This document shows positions 34,401 to 51,475 of a stretch of DNA of 64,000 nt, in pieces. Origin of the DNA: Aporrectodea caliginosa (lineage: Eukaryota > Annelida > Clitellata > Crassiclitellata > Lumbricidae); NCBI GenBank assembly GCA_020284085.1, contig JACEVL010000100.1, positions 69,501 through 133,500 of the forward strand, written 5' to 3'. A program made the translations under genes and the position numbers. Below the pieces are notes generated by a model, which was given only the letters and a program-made list of their open reading frames with translations, was not told the DNA's origin and made no database searches. Each line of letters starts with the position of its first letter. Within the stretch, counting starts at the first letter, position 1.

Positions 34401-35583
34401 GGTGAGCGGGCACCAACCCACTCGGCCACTCAGGATCCTTAATACATGCATGCATGTAAATGTTACTTGCTCTTCAGTTGACGGTTGGAGTTCACTCGGG
34501 TGAGGCGGTGGGTGGAGTGGTGGGTCAGAGGATGCCGCACTATGCCGTCTTTGGCAGCGCCGTTTGCCAAGCCAGTCGCATGGAAAGCACTGGACTGGCT
34601 GATCACGTCAACATCTCAGAGGACACCTACAGGTCAGTCACAATCAGACCCCCCCTCCAGTGGGGCTTCGTTTCTCAACGATTCTTTCTCTGCCATAAAT
34701 GACGGATTTCCATGTGTCCTGGCAAAAGTCCTTCGCTTCCATCGATTTTCCTCTGATTTTTGGTGTAGCTCTTGTGAATAAGCTGGTGCCCTGAGCTTCG
34801 CTTTTCATCATCATAATTTTATCATCAAGCAATGCTTTTGATGGGTTCGTAAAACGCTCTTACAGAAATCCTGATATATACATCATCAGCATCGGCATCG
34901 GCATCATTATCAGCCTCGTGACTACCACCATGCCTAAGAACATTAACCAAATGGGCTCTGCATAAGGTCACGTATGGGAATGTGTCTAAATTGGGCTCCA
35001 TATGGGCTTGGTGGAAGGGACCATAACCACCACCATCATCTATTCTACCACTAAATGTGATGCAAAGAGCATACTTTATGTATAGAGCGTTAGGAACAAT
35101 TACATAGTTGGCCATAATTAATTACCCTGCTCATGTACTACATGATTACCCCCGAAAACCGGCAATATATACTTTATGCGTCCTCATGCCCATAACAGAG
35201 TTATACCCACTGCAGACGGTTTGGCCCGAAAACATTTATTATTAGGATGCTTTACTCTTGACCAAAACATTGTTGTACACTGCACAGTTTGAAAAACACT
35301 AGAAATTAAATTGTAACATTTGAGATAATAGGCCATTGTAGAATGTAAACCAAAATGCGGCTAGCAATTGGTCCAATAAAGAATATACTTACTTACTTAC
35401 TAACGTGTTTTTAATTTTGTAAGGATTCTTCGGAAGCACAGGTCGACTGCGGATCTGGTGTTCAAGGAAAGAGGATTGTTGACGATGAAAGGAATCAACG
35501 AACCAATCATGTGCTATCTATTACACCGTCGTCATCATCCAACAGATGACGTCACATTCGGTGACATCATCTCCTCTCCTTAG
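31492..35583 (+). CDS. GUCY1B: Soluble guanylate cyclase beta-type subunit lacking a visible H-NOX domain
   Basis: Soluble guanylate cyclases make cGMP from GTP as alpha/beta heterodimers. Exons 31492-32430, 32859-32999, 34478-34632 and 35424-35583 give 464 aa. Residues about 45-205 are HNOBA (ILPFHLIVDRYMNVVQCGN), followed by a coiled coil (about 205-245, ELAEEAEELQRQLRELELEK) and the cyclase domain (about 245-450). LFSGI (Gly273), VYKVETVGDKYM (Glu315) and HSGEAVGGVVGQRMP mark it as beta-like. The H-NOX heme domain that normally occupies the first ~180 residues is not seen. A stop (TAA, 31483) precedes the chosen ATG in frame, although TTAG at 31487-31490 could be an acceptor. Positions equivalent to the beta1 guanine-specifying Cys and transition-state Asn are Ala383 and Cys390; Arg394 is kept. 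Last exon ends TAG at 35581. The first exon is unusually long. Confidence 0.85.
32421..32760. repeat. Tandem duplication of the exon 1/intron 1 border and trinucleotide-rich DNA
   Basis: The stretch from TCTACAAGGTA at about 32422 recurs from about 32571. Both copies continue into AGT/GCA-rich DNA with CAATGGAAATAGCAG and end CTAATAACAAC. The second copy therefore holds a duplicate of the splice donor. Copy 1 carries two extra 6-bp GGCCTA insertions that copy 2 lacks. Confidence 0.8.
33425..33665 (-). mobile_element. LINE reverse-transcriptase C-terminal fragment
   Basis: The minus strand reads KLNFFGHVCRMGNGRL and, after a frame change, GRPCREWLDDVADW. This is the usual C-terminal tail of animal non-LTR elements (a W-x-GHV-x-R type motif followed by a GRP-x-x-W block). 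It sits in intron 2 of the cyclase gene and is broken by a frameshift. Confidence 0.75.
33671..33812. repeat. Solo copy of the foldback-element loop
   Basis: Matches 31099-31260 closely (TTTTTGTTTCCCACTCTCGC through AGAGGGCATTTCTCCCCAAA), but lacks a 5-bp TAGCC present in the other copy and about 13 bp near the end. Arms are absent. Confidence 0.9.
34020..34437 (-). repeat. Dimeric SINE (A + B units), minus strand
   Basis: Reverse complement of the dimer at 5597-6028: an (ATTGT)n tail at 34017-34037, a B unit (34038-34256, GGATTCGAACCCGCAACCCT), a GTATTGT-type linker and an A unit (34290-34437, ending CACTCGGCCACTCAGGATCC). It lies in intron 2 of the cyclase gene, just before exon 3. Confidence 0.85.
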
Positions 35584-35589
35584 CCACTT

Positions 35590-36215
35590 GACCGCTCCTC
35601 CTCCACATGCTGCAATTCTGTGATTCTGAGAGACACCTGAAAGGGGACATTTTATCAAGTGTCTTGGGGACAACTGTGGAGTGTGGACCACCCAGTGAGC
35701 GTGGCTGTAAGCAGCCCCGCATTAAGAACAAGTATGAGAAGACAGACATGTATGTTGCTTATCACAGGCTCTACATAAATGAACATTTACATTACATTAA
35801 CAGCACTATAAAATGTGCACATTTTATAGGCGAAATATTAACAGTAACAGACCACATTAATGTGATCCTCTGCTCTGGTTCTGCCTCACTATATGCAATT
35901 TGAACCCTTAAAGCACATGGAGCCTCTATGAAAGATCCTCAAACAATCACTAGAGCTACTACCATATCTCGCAAGAAGGATGCTTCTCCTGCATGGTGGG
36001 GCCTATAGCGAGTGGAAGGGACAAAACCCGCTTTGAATGCTTCATGAACAGCATCAGGCGTGCTGGTTACTTAAAACCTCATGATCTTACGGCTGAAACA
36101 CTAGCACAAGCGGCAGACGACGTTCTGTTCAGAGCAATGAGCTTCACGTTCTCCGTGACCTCTGCTCAATGCAACTGCCCAATATGACACAATTTCACCC
36201 TCCCAATAAAGACTC
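35590..36215 (+). mobile_element. Probable decayed LINE 3' end
   Basis: Near 36137 a frame reads VLRDLCSMQLPNMTQF and then NFIPRMLYQTMY before a stop, which resembles the C-terminal end of CR1/RTE-like reverse-transcriptase proteins. Upstream pieces are shifted between frames. An AATAAA follows at 36205. Confidence 0.4.
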
Positions 36216-37955
36216 TATGAACTTTATCCCAAGAATGTTATATCAAACCATGTACTAATTAACCCATCCACAAGCAGACAACCGCTATTGTTCACCTACA
36301 GTGCTTTGCCTGTTGCTTATGAAATAAACGAATATACATACATACTCTATAGATCTAGCAGGCACTACATAAATGCCTGCTTGCATCACAGTATATTAAC
36401 ACTGAAATGGTTCCTCAAATAACAGGCTCCACAGAAATAAAAAATTTATATTACAATACTTTACTAGTAATTGGTTAACTGTGTAACATAACAGAAGTGA
36501 ATATCTGTAAAGCACAACTTAAAGAAAACTCAGCAGCAGCAGCAGCAGCAGCACTGCTGACCGAGCAGCAGGGAGGTCCCATGATCAAGCAGAACAAATG
36601 TCAAGCACTCGTGGAACAAGAACAGTGACAGACCGATTAGCTCACTTCTGACTTTAAAATCATGACATGGCCAACAATGGCAAAACTTCGGTACTGGGTG
36701 GATGACCTCAGAGCCCGAGGGACGAAAAGGATATGTCTGCTTCTGCAAACGCACCCATACACCTGTAAATAGGCCGACCTTCCAACACAACCACACGTAT
36801 GCATGACACACACGTCAACCGGTTTAAAAATACTACAAATATCATTTACCAGGAAAACGTATTTTGGTAACAAAATGTTTACATTGTTTTCTGCTAATAT
36901 CCAGCAATTGTCTCAAAGAATTCAACAAATTTTCATTTGCTATCAGATCATCAAAAATTTCCCTCAAGTGATAAAATTTCTAATGCTTTCATAAATAACA
37001 TTTCATGTTTCTTTTGATCATGTAAATTCTACAATAAAATGTCATAAAAGGTTTACAAGAGGTTTATACAATGTTCCTAATCCTAATGCACCGAAGTGGA
37101 ACATCTGTAACACAAAAGTAGAACAGATGTTGCACGAAAGCAAAAGTGTCACATGAAAAACTTTCACATGAAAGTAGAACTGTCACATGCAAGCAGAACA
37201 ACTGTCACACATACATGTAAGTAGCACAAATGTCACATGAAAGTAGTACACCTGTTACATGAAAACAAACTGTCACATGAACAACTGTCACATGAGAGTA
37301 GAACAACTATCACATGAAATTGCCTATGGACAGAGGTGCCACATAGACGTCGTCACACACACACACTGTTCCCTGTCTAAACGAATTCTGCTAAACTTCT
37401 AAAAAAGAAATGCAGCAAATTACAACAATTTGGTACATAATGAGGCACACTCTTAAAACTAATACCTAGAAACAACCGATTCAATTGATTATAATTATCA
37501 ATTTCTATAGCGCCAGTGTGTCTAATGCACAAAGCATCAACCAATGGTAAGTCAAGAACCAAGTCACAATCGGGCTAATAATCAGAAAGTCAGTTCACTG
37601 CAAGTCTCTACACAAACGCTAATTTAGACCCAATGTACACAGACATAGTCTGGTATTCGAGCACATTTGCTGTAGCAGCAGATGGCTAAACGGTAATGTC
37701 GACTTTTATAGTACCGTAACAATGCAAAATGTCTGATGTTAGGCAGCACAGAATGTGCTTCAACACAAGGCAGTTTACAACTGCAATAGCTACACAAAAG
37801 TCTGGTCTTAGACAACATTATTATTTACTCTTATTATAACGACATGTAATGAGTAACTTCTATTGTGCTGGTGTCTAATGCGCAAGGCATCAACCTATGG
37901 TGCACCAAATACAAGCCATAATCAGGTCAAAACATAACATCAGACAACTTTTAAG

Positions 37956-38324
37956 TAAGGGTGGGCAACGATTAAAAATTTTAATCGAAATTAATCGCAC
38001 GATTAAAATTTGTAATAACGTGATTAATTTTTAACGCATGTCACAATAGATAACAAGTACAACTATTCTACCGACTCTGAGTAGTTACGTTGAATATGCG
38101 CTATATAAATGTTTGCAGTCAATAAGCAAAAAGCAATCATGCTTTTACTAGTTGTTTTTACATTTCAGTTTTTACTTTAAAGTTTAAACTGAGCGGTTTT
38201 ATCAAGAATTGTTTTAGCGCATGTCTATAAATAATTGGGCATGGTGACAATCGCGTTAACTGCATTAACAAATTTAATCGTGTTAAGTAATTAACGCATT
38301 AATCGCGTTAAATGCCCAGCCCTA
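37956..38324. mobile_element. Non-autonomous hAT transposon (MITE), 369 bp
   Basis: Ends TAAGGGTGGGCAACG and GCCCAGCCCTA are flanked by the 8-bp duplication CTTTTAAG (37948-37955 and 38325-38332). Inner sequence is rich in ATTAATCG and TTAACGCATTAA words. No coding capacity. Confidence 0.92.
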
Positions 38325-40115
38325 CTTTTAAGACAATTGAATGCTAAGATAGTCAACTCCAAGTCCTGCCTTTCATTTCTTTCACGGTTAAAAAATCATC
38401 CCATGTTTCATGAAATCCTTCAATGAGCCATCCAAAAGGCATAGATAGGCTCTCCAGTTTCTGAATAGCCATTGTTAGCTGAACAAGTCTGAGACACCAC
38501 AAACTGCCAAGGATGAGATGTACAGTAAACAAGTCAAAGGGGGGAGGGGGGGGCTAACCTTACGCCAGCGTGCAAACCAGGCTACAGTTCAAAACGGATA
38601 ATGCTGAAAAAGTCAATATTGAGTGCTACACTGCGGTTCTTCTATAATGGTGCTTTAACCAATATGGTGAGTTAATAGCATTGGGGGACATAACATCACT
38701 TTGTGTTATGCAAAATGGCATGTAAATGAGTGTATTGACCTAACCTGACCTGATACAAGAAAAACAATGAATTAATCAGGCTGCCAATTAATTATTACTT
38801 GCTTAGTCTGGCAGAGTAGCCTAGAACATGTTTTGTGCCCAGCTACAAGGCACCTTCACTAATCTTGGACCAAAAACTAAACTCAGAAGGCCAGCCACGA
38901 TTATTTCTGTACAGAAAATTCAAACTATCGTGTGTAACGCTGAACCGGAAAAGCCAAGCTGAAGTCTCCGATGAAACGAACGTCCAAAATGGAAACTTCA
39001 TTTAACATAAAGACAACATGCAATATTCCTGAGTAAGTGCCGTCCAAAAAAACTCTATCCTCAACGCTTTGGCACTCACACATCGAAATAAACATTCAAA
39101 TGGAAACTTAATATCAGCTGCTACAGTTTCTGGTTTTAAAAATCCTGCAAGATACAATGATTATAAGGACCTCATACACATAAGTATTTCAAATTAATAG
39201 TGACAAGAATGGCAAACGGAACAAATTGTAAGCAGACACAGAAATGAAAATGCTTGTAAAAGAAAAATCAAATACAGGACAAGACAGAAGACAAACAGAG
39301 ACACAGACAGACAGAAAAAGAGAGAGAGAGGCACAGCCGACGGCTGTTTGCATTGATGTGAAATGTACCCAGAAATTTTTGCATGGCATCCAATCGTGTT
39401 AACGTCTTTGGTTCGGGTCCTTCTGTCGTCTGCTGCCATCGCTCAGGTCAGGAGATGGAAAAACTGTTCAGGATCTAAATATCAACCGCTTGAGACAGAC
39501 ATCAGGAGAGAGACAGAGAGATAGACAGAGGAAAGAGAAACGAGACAGCAGAAATAGAGGGACACAGAGATATGAAGTGGAGAGAGGAAGAGAGAAATAC
39601 AGCAAACCAAAGAAACCAAAGAAAGCCAGAGTTAGCAAGACAGACAAAAGGACAGAATGTCACAGAGGAAGAAAGACAGCAAGAAAGTGCGTGTCAGGGA
39701 GCTTGTGCAAAAAAGAGCAAGAAAGGTTAAAAGTGGGAAGCAGACAGGTAGGCAGGCAGACAGACAGACAGACAGACAGGTAGGCAGGCAGACAGAGGAG
39801 CAAAGTAGAGAGCCAACCAGGAAAGATGGAAGATACTAATGTAGACACAAAGTCACAGATTCGAGGAGGCAACAAATCAGAAAAATTATGACAAGAAGTA
39901 CGATAACATGGGTCACAAAGATGGTAACAAAGACAGATGGGACAAGGGAGGAAGAAGGAAGAGAGAAGAAGGACCCTGAAATAATCAGACCAACGCCGTG
40001 ACATGTAGCAACAGCAAACAGCGACAAGAAAGACAGGCCAAAGGAAGCGGTTTATCATCTCTGCCTACGTCAGAAACCCTCTCACTGCTAGAGGTCGTCC
40101 GACGTCCTTCACAGC

Positions 40116-45362
<5,247 letters not shown>

Positions 45363-45689
45363 CTTTGTTTTTATCAAACAACACGGATTACGGATGCGTG
45401 TAATCACAGAAGTCGCACTTGTTACGTCAGTTTCTATACAGAGAAAATTAATAATAAGCATATTACTATGCGAGAAGAGTAAAATATTATGAAGTCGCAA
45501 TTTCTGAACCATAACTCAAAAGTTAAACGCAGCTCATTTACTAGGGCTGCTACAAGTCATAAGGGTCGTCCAATTACAACGCATGAAGTACAAAATCAAC
45601 TCTCTCTCAACCGTGCCCTATAGATCACATCAACAACTCCCTTCAGCAATTACACCGGTGACCCGTTCAGGCTCGGATATCCTTTAAAA

Positions 45690-46060
45690 TCTGTCTTTTC
45701 ATGTTGAAAGTAATGTCAGGTTCTGCTCCTCCTTACTTATCATCTTTAGTACTGCTCTTGAGTAGCACTAAAGAGTAAAGATGACAAGTAGGAACTTGGA
45801 TTGCGATCAGCTTCGAAAAGAGACTTTGTAATCAAAAGCACAAATCTACAATTTGGAAACAGGATGTTTGAAGTAGCTGGTCCAACTGAATGGAACTCTT
45901 TACCAGAACCAATCCAAAGATCATCCTCAATTAATATTTTTAAACCTAAACTTAAAACTTATATCTTCTCTCAGTACTATGATTAGTAAGTACATTAATT
46001 GTAACGCGTCCTTTGAGTAAGACTGTTTTATTAAGGCGCGTTATAAACACAAGTTGTATT
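45690..46060 (+). mobile_element. L2/CR1-like LINE 3' fragment
   Basis: A frame reads RDFVIKSTNLQFGNRMFEVA then GPTEWNSLPEPIQRSSSINI and KLKTYIF to a stop, then a 3' UTR ending AAGGCGCGTTATAAACACAA. It is nearly the same sequence as 19730-19985. Confidence 0.8.
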
Positions 46061-46329
46061 GTACTGTAACTCTAAAAAAATTGCAAGTAGGTTGATTCAC
46101 CGATTAGCCTATGTACCTGTGCGAAAACAAATTAAATCCACAGCACAGATTATTTTCTGAGAAATTGCAGAAAAGTTAATAGCCTAAATATATTTAAGCG
46201 TCGATCGAGGTAGACAAGTTAGAAAGTGAATTTGAGTTGGATAGTTGTGCTGAAGTCATAATTGCATGAGACGTCACAAAGTACCTGTGAATTTCACAAC
46301 AGACGCTTTTACCACAGACTCAACTTCTT

Positions 46330-47290
46330 CTTCTTCTTTAAGTTCTCTGCCCTTCGGCAGGTTCCAACTTCCAATGACGCCACTCTTCTCTGTGCTGTGC
46401 TTTTTCCTTTAGTTCGCTGTATCCGTCGGTCATCCATCCCAGCATCATCTGCCTCGGTCTTCCTCTCCCTCTTTTCCCTTCCATTCTCCCTTCTATGATT
46501 TCTTTCAGGAGGGAGTCTCCTCTTAATACGTGCCCCACCCAGTTCTTCTGTCTTTCTCTTATTGTTGTTATTAGCGATCGCTTTTCATCAACCATTTGTA
46601 GGACCTCCTCATTCGATATATGCTCCGTCCAGCTCACCTTCTCCATCCTTCTCCAAATCCACATTTCAAAAGCCTCTAATTTCTTCATATCCTCTTTCCT
46701 GATGGTCCAGGTCTCTGACCCATACAGCGCCACACTCCATACCAGTGTTTTGACCAGTCTTTTCTTTAGGCTTTTGTTTAATCCTCCTCTCAACAATTCT
46801 CCTCTTTTCATAAATGCATCTTTTCCCAGGGCTATTCTTCGTTTCACATCGTTGTGGCTCCTTGCATCTGTTGTTATCATGCTTCCCAAGTAACAAAAGC
46901 TCTTAACCTGTTCCACCTCCTCACCGTTGATTTTTATTTTCTCTGTTACATCTCCCTCCTCTCGGCTTATCTTCATACTCTTTGTCTTTCCAATGTTTAT
47001 TTTCATGTTGTATGTCTTTGATTTTGTGCTAGCAGAGGTTTAGTTTGTCAGATTTAGTTTGTCCATCATCTTCTGTAGACCTGCCTGTGTCGTCGCCAAC
47101 ATTGCTTGATCGTCAGCAAATCTTAAGGCTTTTATAAGTCTTCCTCCTACTTTTACTCCTTCGTCTGTCTCCTCCATTGCCTCCTGTATTAGTTCCTCTA
47201 TGTATATGTTAAAGAGGAGGGGTGATAGAGGACATCCTTGTCTTACTCCCCTTCCAATTTCTCCTTCCTCTGAACATTCTCCGTCTATTA
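46330..47290 (-). mobile_element. 5'-truncated jockey/RTE-like LINE (reverse transcriptase)
   Basis: Read from 47290 downwards the frame has RGVRQGCPLSPLLFN, then the polymerase motif FADDQAML, a premature stop near 47040, then KINIGKTKSM, a CYLGSMI block, and the C-terminal GHVLRGDSLLKEIIEGRMEG and GRGRPRQMM. These are standard reverse-transcriptase and tail motifs of animal non-LTR retrotransposons. The endonuclease half is absent and the internal stop makes it inactive. The frame below 47006 is still open for 222 codons, so decay is modest. Confidence 0.92.
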
Positions 47291-47584
47291 CTCAACTATG
47301 AATGGATAATTACAAGTTATTACAGGAGTCGAATTTAACTGTATGGCAGCCATGCAACACGTCCTACTGCTCATTTCACCAACGCCACCTATCGAATGAC
47401 AGGCTGAGTCGACCTTTGGGAGGATAATGGGTATCGATCCCACGTCCTATCTGATGTTCTGTTCCTCATGCTAGTGGTGTTACCATTCATCTATCGCCCC
47501 GTCCAAAATCATCGTTTCTGAACCATGTCATACCTGTGCTTAAACTTTAAGTACAGATCAGTTATTTACACACTGTAGAAAACT

Positions 47585-47770
47585 GCGACATAATTAGCCG
47601 ACTGGTTAGAGCGCTCACTCTGTAGCGTGGAGAGTACAGGTTCGAGGGTTCACGAGACTGTTATTGTGTAGGAACCTTGAGCAAGTTCTTCATTCACAAT
47701 TTTTACAAAATGCCATTGACTGATGCCTGGTCATTAGATAATGGCACTTAATAAATGCATAATATCATAT
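47585..47770 (+). repeat. SINE, family C
   Basis: GGTTAGAGCGCTCACTCTGT, then CAGGTTCGAGGG, GAGCAAGTTCTTCATTCACA, CCATTGACTGATG and an end of TTAATAAATGCATAATATCAT. Confidence 0.7.
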
Positions 47771-47819
47771 CATATAAATAAATAATTTGCGATTCGTATC
47801 GTATCATATCTATAGATTT

Positions 47820-48650
47820 ATATAGCGCCTCTCACACAATAACTATTCGGAGACGCTCTCAGCACAGAAACCCCTGGAAAAAGAAACGCCTTTAAAGAGT
47901 GAGAGACCGATGGAGAGAACCAAGTTATTAGTGTAGCCCTTAGTGAGGAAGCAGATCATTCCAAGTAGAGGGACCCACAACAGCAAATGCCCGGTATTGA
48001 GCCAAGGCAGTCTAGTCCAAGGAACAAAAAGATCAAGCCAATCAGCAGAGCACAACGAACGAGATGAGGTTGCTTTCACATATAGTCAGAAAGATATTTC
48101 GGGGCATTGCTCAGCCACTTTGGAAATTAGAAAGACGATCTCATAGTGGATGCGCGCAGTGATAAGAAGCCAGTGTAAGAGTTCAAGCATGTACAGATAT
48201 GCAGATATGTGCAAAGCAAGGGAGTCGGGCTACGAGCCTGGTCTAGGAACATTTAAGAACCGATTGAAGGGGGGAAAGACGCTGTTTCGGGAGGCCCATA
48301 AGAAGTGAGTTGCAGTAGTCTAGTCGGGAACATACAAAAGCATGTAGGCTACTGTGGTGGGTAAAGACAGAGGAAGAGACCAATCGTCTGATGGCTCTGA
48401 CTCTGAGCCGCCTCAGTTGAAAGAAACAGGAATGAGTCAGGATAGATACGCGCTCCGTGAACGTGAGGGAGGAGTCAAGTGTGACACCCAGGTCACGGAC
48501 ACTAGAAGAGTATGTGTAGGCAGGGAATTTCTCAGTCAGTAATTGAAAGTCAAGTTTAGAAAGCTGTTGTCTAGTCCCAAACCAGATCAACTGAGTCTTT
48601 GTAGCATTTAGGCAGAGTCGGTTAGTCGACATCCAATAGAGATGATGATG
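47820..48650 (-). mobile_element. L2-like LINE, 5' truncated
   Basis: The minus strand reads NRLCLNATKTQLIWFGTRQ, then SVRDLGVTLDSSLTFTERV and CSRLDYCNSLLMGLPKQRL, followed by shifted tail frames down to GFCAESVSE. The 3' UTR contains GAGAGGCGCTATATAAATCT, the same kind of tail as the resident SINEs. It is frameshifted and inactive. Confidence 0.88.
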
Positions 48651-49359
48651 ATAACAATAATAATAATAATAGAATTTCATAGAGACACGAGGCATGCTTA
48701 TTAAGCTCACCTGCCAATCAAGATGATAATCATATTGACTTCCAACTGGAACCAACCTTTCACTAGAAATATTTCAACTCTCTGATCACAGAGCGTCATG
48801 GCACCAATTACATGAGTTACAAATGAAGCAGGGTCGAGGTCATATGGCCATTACAAAAAAGTGTTAACATTTTACATACACATACTAGAAGGTCAACTAT
48901 TTGCACTTCATTACTTGATGCTAGAACAGAGTACAAAAGTGGGGGCTTTTTGTCCTCATTGGTTGAAACTATATCACTCTTGTGGTGCCCCTTCTTTTGT
49001 CATCCATTTCATTAAACATGCTGTGATATTAAAGTTCAGTGATAACAAGAACACCTTTATTTAAACTCACTGAATAACAAGTACTATTAATTTACATACA
49101 TGACAAATAAAATCATAGTGAAAATACATCTAATCTGAACTCTTGCTTTCTAAGGGATTACCTGCATGTCATGTTAGGGGCCATCCATTTAGTACGTAAG
49201 AAATCCGGAAAAAATTGACCCTTACCCCTGTACAGACGTGTACTTTTTGCACCATTCACATGCATACGTACATTTGAACCCCCCAATCCTATAGAACAGT
49301 CCGTATCCTGACTGTATCCGTGTGAATATTTAAAAACTTGTATAACTATAACTCAGGGA

Positions 49360-49538
49360 CAGTGGCGGCGCCAGGACAATTCAGGTTTGGGGGGCTAAAG
49401 CTCAAAAAACCTTCTTTTTGGCCCCTTCAAATCGCGAGGAGGGACCCTGTGATTTGCAGTGATTTCCCACTTTTTGGAGGGCTGAGCCACAGTTAGGGGG
49501 GGGCTAAGCACCCCCTAGCCCCCCTGGCGCCGCCAATG
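49360..49538. mobile_element. Short hAT MITE, 179 bp
   Basis: Ends CAGTGGCGGCGCCAGG and CCTGGCGCCGCCAATG are flanked by CTCAGGGA on both sides (49352-49359 and 49539-49546). The inner flanks are G-rich and C-rich. Confidence 0.92.
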
Positions 49539-51249
49539 CTCAGGGAACTATAGTCTCTGTATAATTGAGTGCGTCGACTGAACATCTGCTGTACTAACAA
49601 GTCTAATGTTTGAACTAGTGCTTGTAGCAGCGGCACCAACAAACAGCTCAAATCTTGGGTCAGCGGCAGTCTGCAATCTAGGCCAGATTGAAGGATGTGT
49701 AATCCAGTAATTCTAATTCCCGATAGTAATTAATTGTCTGAACTGTGACTCATTTGTAGGAAGGCCAATATATACAAAGCCTTATCGAGGTTTAACCACC
49801 CCCCCCCCACACCCCCGTATCCTATGTGTAAACCCAATATGCAAGCAGATGCATTTGGGTTACTCCTCCATGCAGACATACTAAATGGATGGCCATTTAC
49901 TAAATTTTTCAATAAAGAGTATTAAATAGTTTTTGAAATGTCTGGAACATTAAAGCAGGAAGACCTTCCTACTTTTAAGTGCTTTGGGAATTTTGTTGCA
50001 CAGACAACAGGCAGACTACAATCCTCTTCCAACACTTGTCTCTTGCCATTCATGCATTTCACATCTTCGTGCAAAAGGACGCTGGCAAAGATACACAACG
50101 CTCTCCGCCTAATTTTTCATAACTTGATGGATCATATACTTCAGGTCTAAAATAAAATAATAAATTAATAATAACAAATAATAGTAACAATAATAGTAGT
50201 AAATGATAGCAGTAATAGCAATAATCATAGTCAGTAATAATAATAAATAATAACAAGAATAATAACAAAGACTTCTTTTCGATCGTTGTTTTTTGTCAGG
50301 TTGGGAGCGCCTCTGAGGAGTTTCTCTTTAAGTGGTGCTACGATTACGATCCCAGAAATATGAAGACTAGCCATTCCCGAAAAAATGCTCCCTTACTTTT
50401 TTTAATCCTGATGGTTCATATGTACTTGGGTAAAAAATAATAAAACAACCCTAATAATAGTAATTCCTAAGCAAGAGTGCCTACTGGTCAAATACACTCA
50501 AATGTCGTAATGCACGAGACAACATCTATAAATCCTCCAGTGTGCATAGTGCATTTGCCAACTATATATACATTATGCCTGTACAGTTTGTGTAAAAATT
50601 GAAATCAAAAGTCACAACACGAATCAGCACACAGCCTATCTCAGTGTCTCAGAACATCGAAGACACTGATATTTTCACTGCAGGAAGCACAAAATAAGTA
50701 AACAATTGAGCTCAAACTGCTGCTAACACAAGCTACTCAAGAAGAACCGACGACTGTACACATGTTCAATGGCCCATCACTACAAAAACATGTAACATAA
50801 CCAGACAATTATATAGCTCCTGTAGTTTCTAGTTCAGAAGCGTTTTCTCTTCATGGCAGTTCAGATGTCCAGCAGACAGACATAAAGGCAACTCAAGATC
50901 AACCTGGAAAACTGTCAGGTATTTATGTATCTATATGCTTACTATAGTGCTTTTCGAGTATATCACAGAAGAGCTGCCTGCACCAGACTAAAGAATCAAA
51001 TGTAATCAAACACAAACAAACATCGCTCATATAACTAGAAAAGTCAGAAATGTAAATCCTGGCAACAACTGAAAACTCACAGATGCGGATTCCCATTTCA
51101 GAGCTGATAGTAGACATTATGTTTGGCATAGGCTCATATTTTTCCATTTGCTAAGACTATTACTTCCTTCTCTATCTAACTTTAGGCAGCACTCAGTGTA
51201 AGGTACTTAAGACTTTGGTGTCTATATCAGGAGCTGCTCCTGGTTGTAT

Positions 51250-51475
51250 GCAGGCTGCCTGGAACAAACAGTGGCCAATTGGTTAGAGCGCTCAGCCTTC
51301 AACGTGGAGAGTATGGGTTCGAGCCTCGCCCAAGGCAGTGTAGGGACCTCGAGCAAGTCTTTCACTCACAATTGCTCTGCACCATCGAAGTTCTGTCGGA
51401 TGGTCGTGTGCACTTCTGAACTTTGGAAGCAGGGAAATATCAAATACAGTTGTATTGTATTGTATTGTATAACAC
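51250..51475 (+). repeat. SINE, family C
   Basis: GGTTAGAGCGCTCAGCCTTC, then GGGTTCGAGCCTC (B box), GAGCAAGTCTTTCACTCACA, TTCTGAACTTTGGAAGCAGG and a TATTG tail (51450-51470). Confidence 0.75.

Larger units (their letters stand above)
35584..40115. other. Intergenic region between cyclase and CHIC genes
   Basis: Contains a probable LINE 3' remnant (35590-36215), a CAG run (36535-36552), irregular about 22-bp repeats of the CACATGAAAGTAGAAC type (37100-37320), L2-like tail pieces (37500-37560, 37830-37935), a hAT MITE (37956-38324) and ACAG/GA-rich DNA (39480-39800). 38340-39180 shows nothing recognisable. The 3' UTRs of both flanking genes probably lie here, but no polyadenylation site could be pinned down. 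Confidence 0.55.

Noticed and set aside
46495..46893. 132-codon forward frame
   Set aside because: Shadow of the minus-strand LINE reverse-transcriptase frame.
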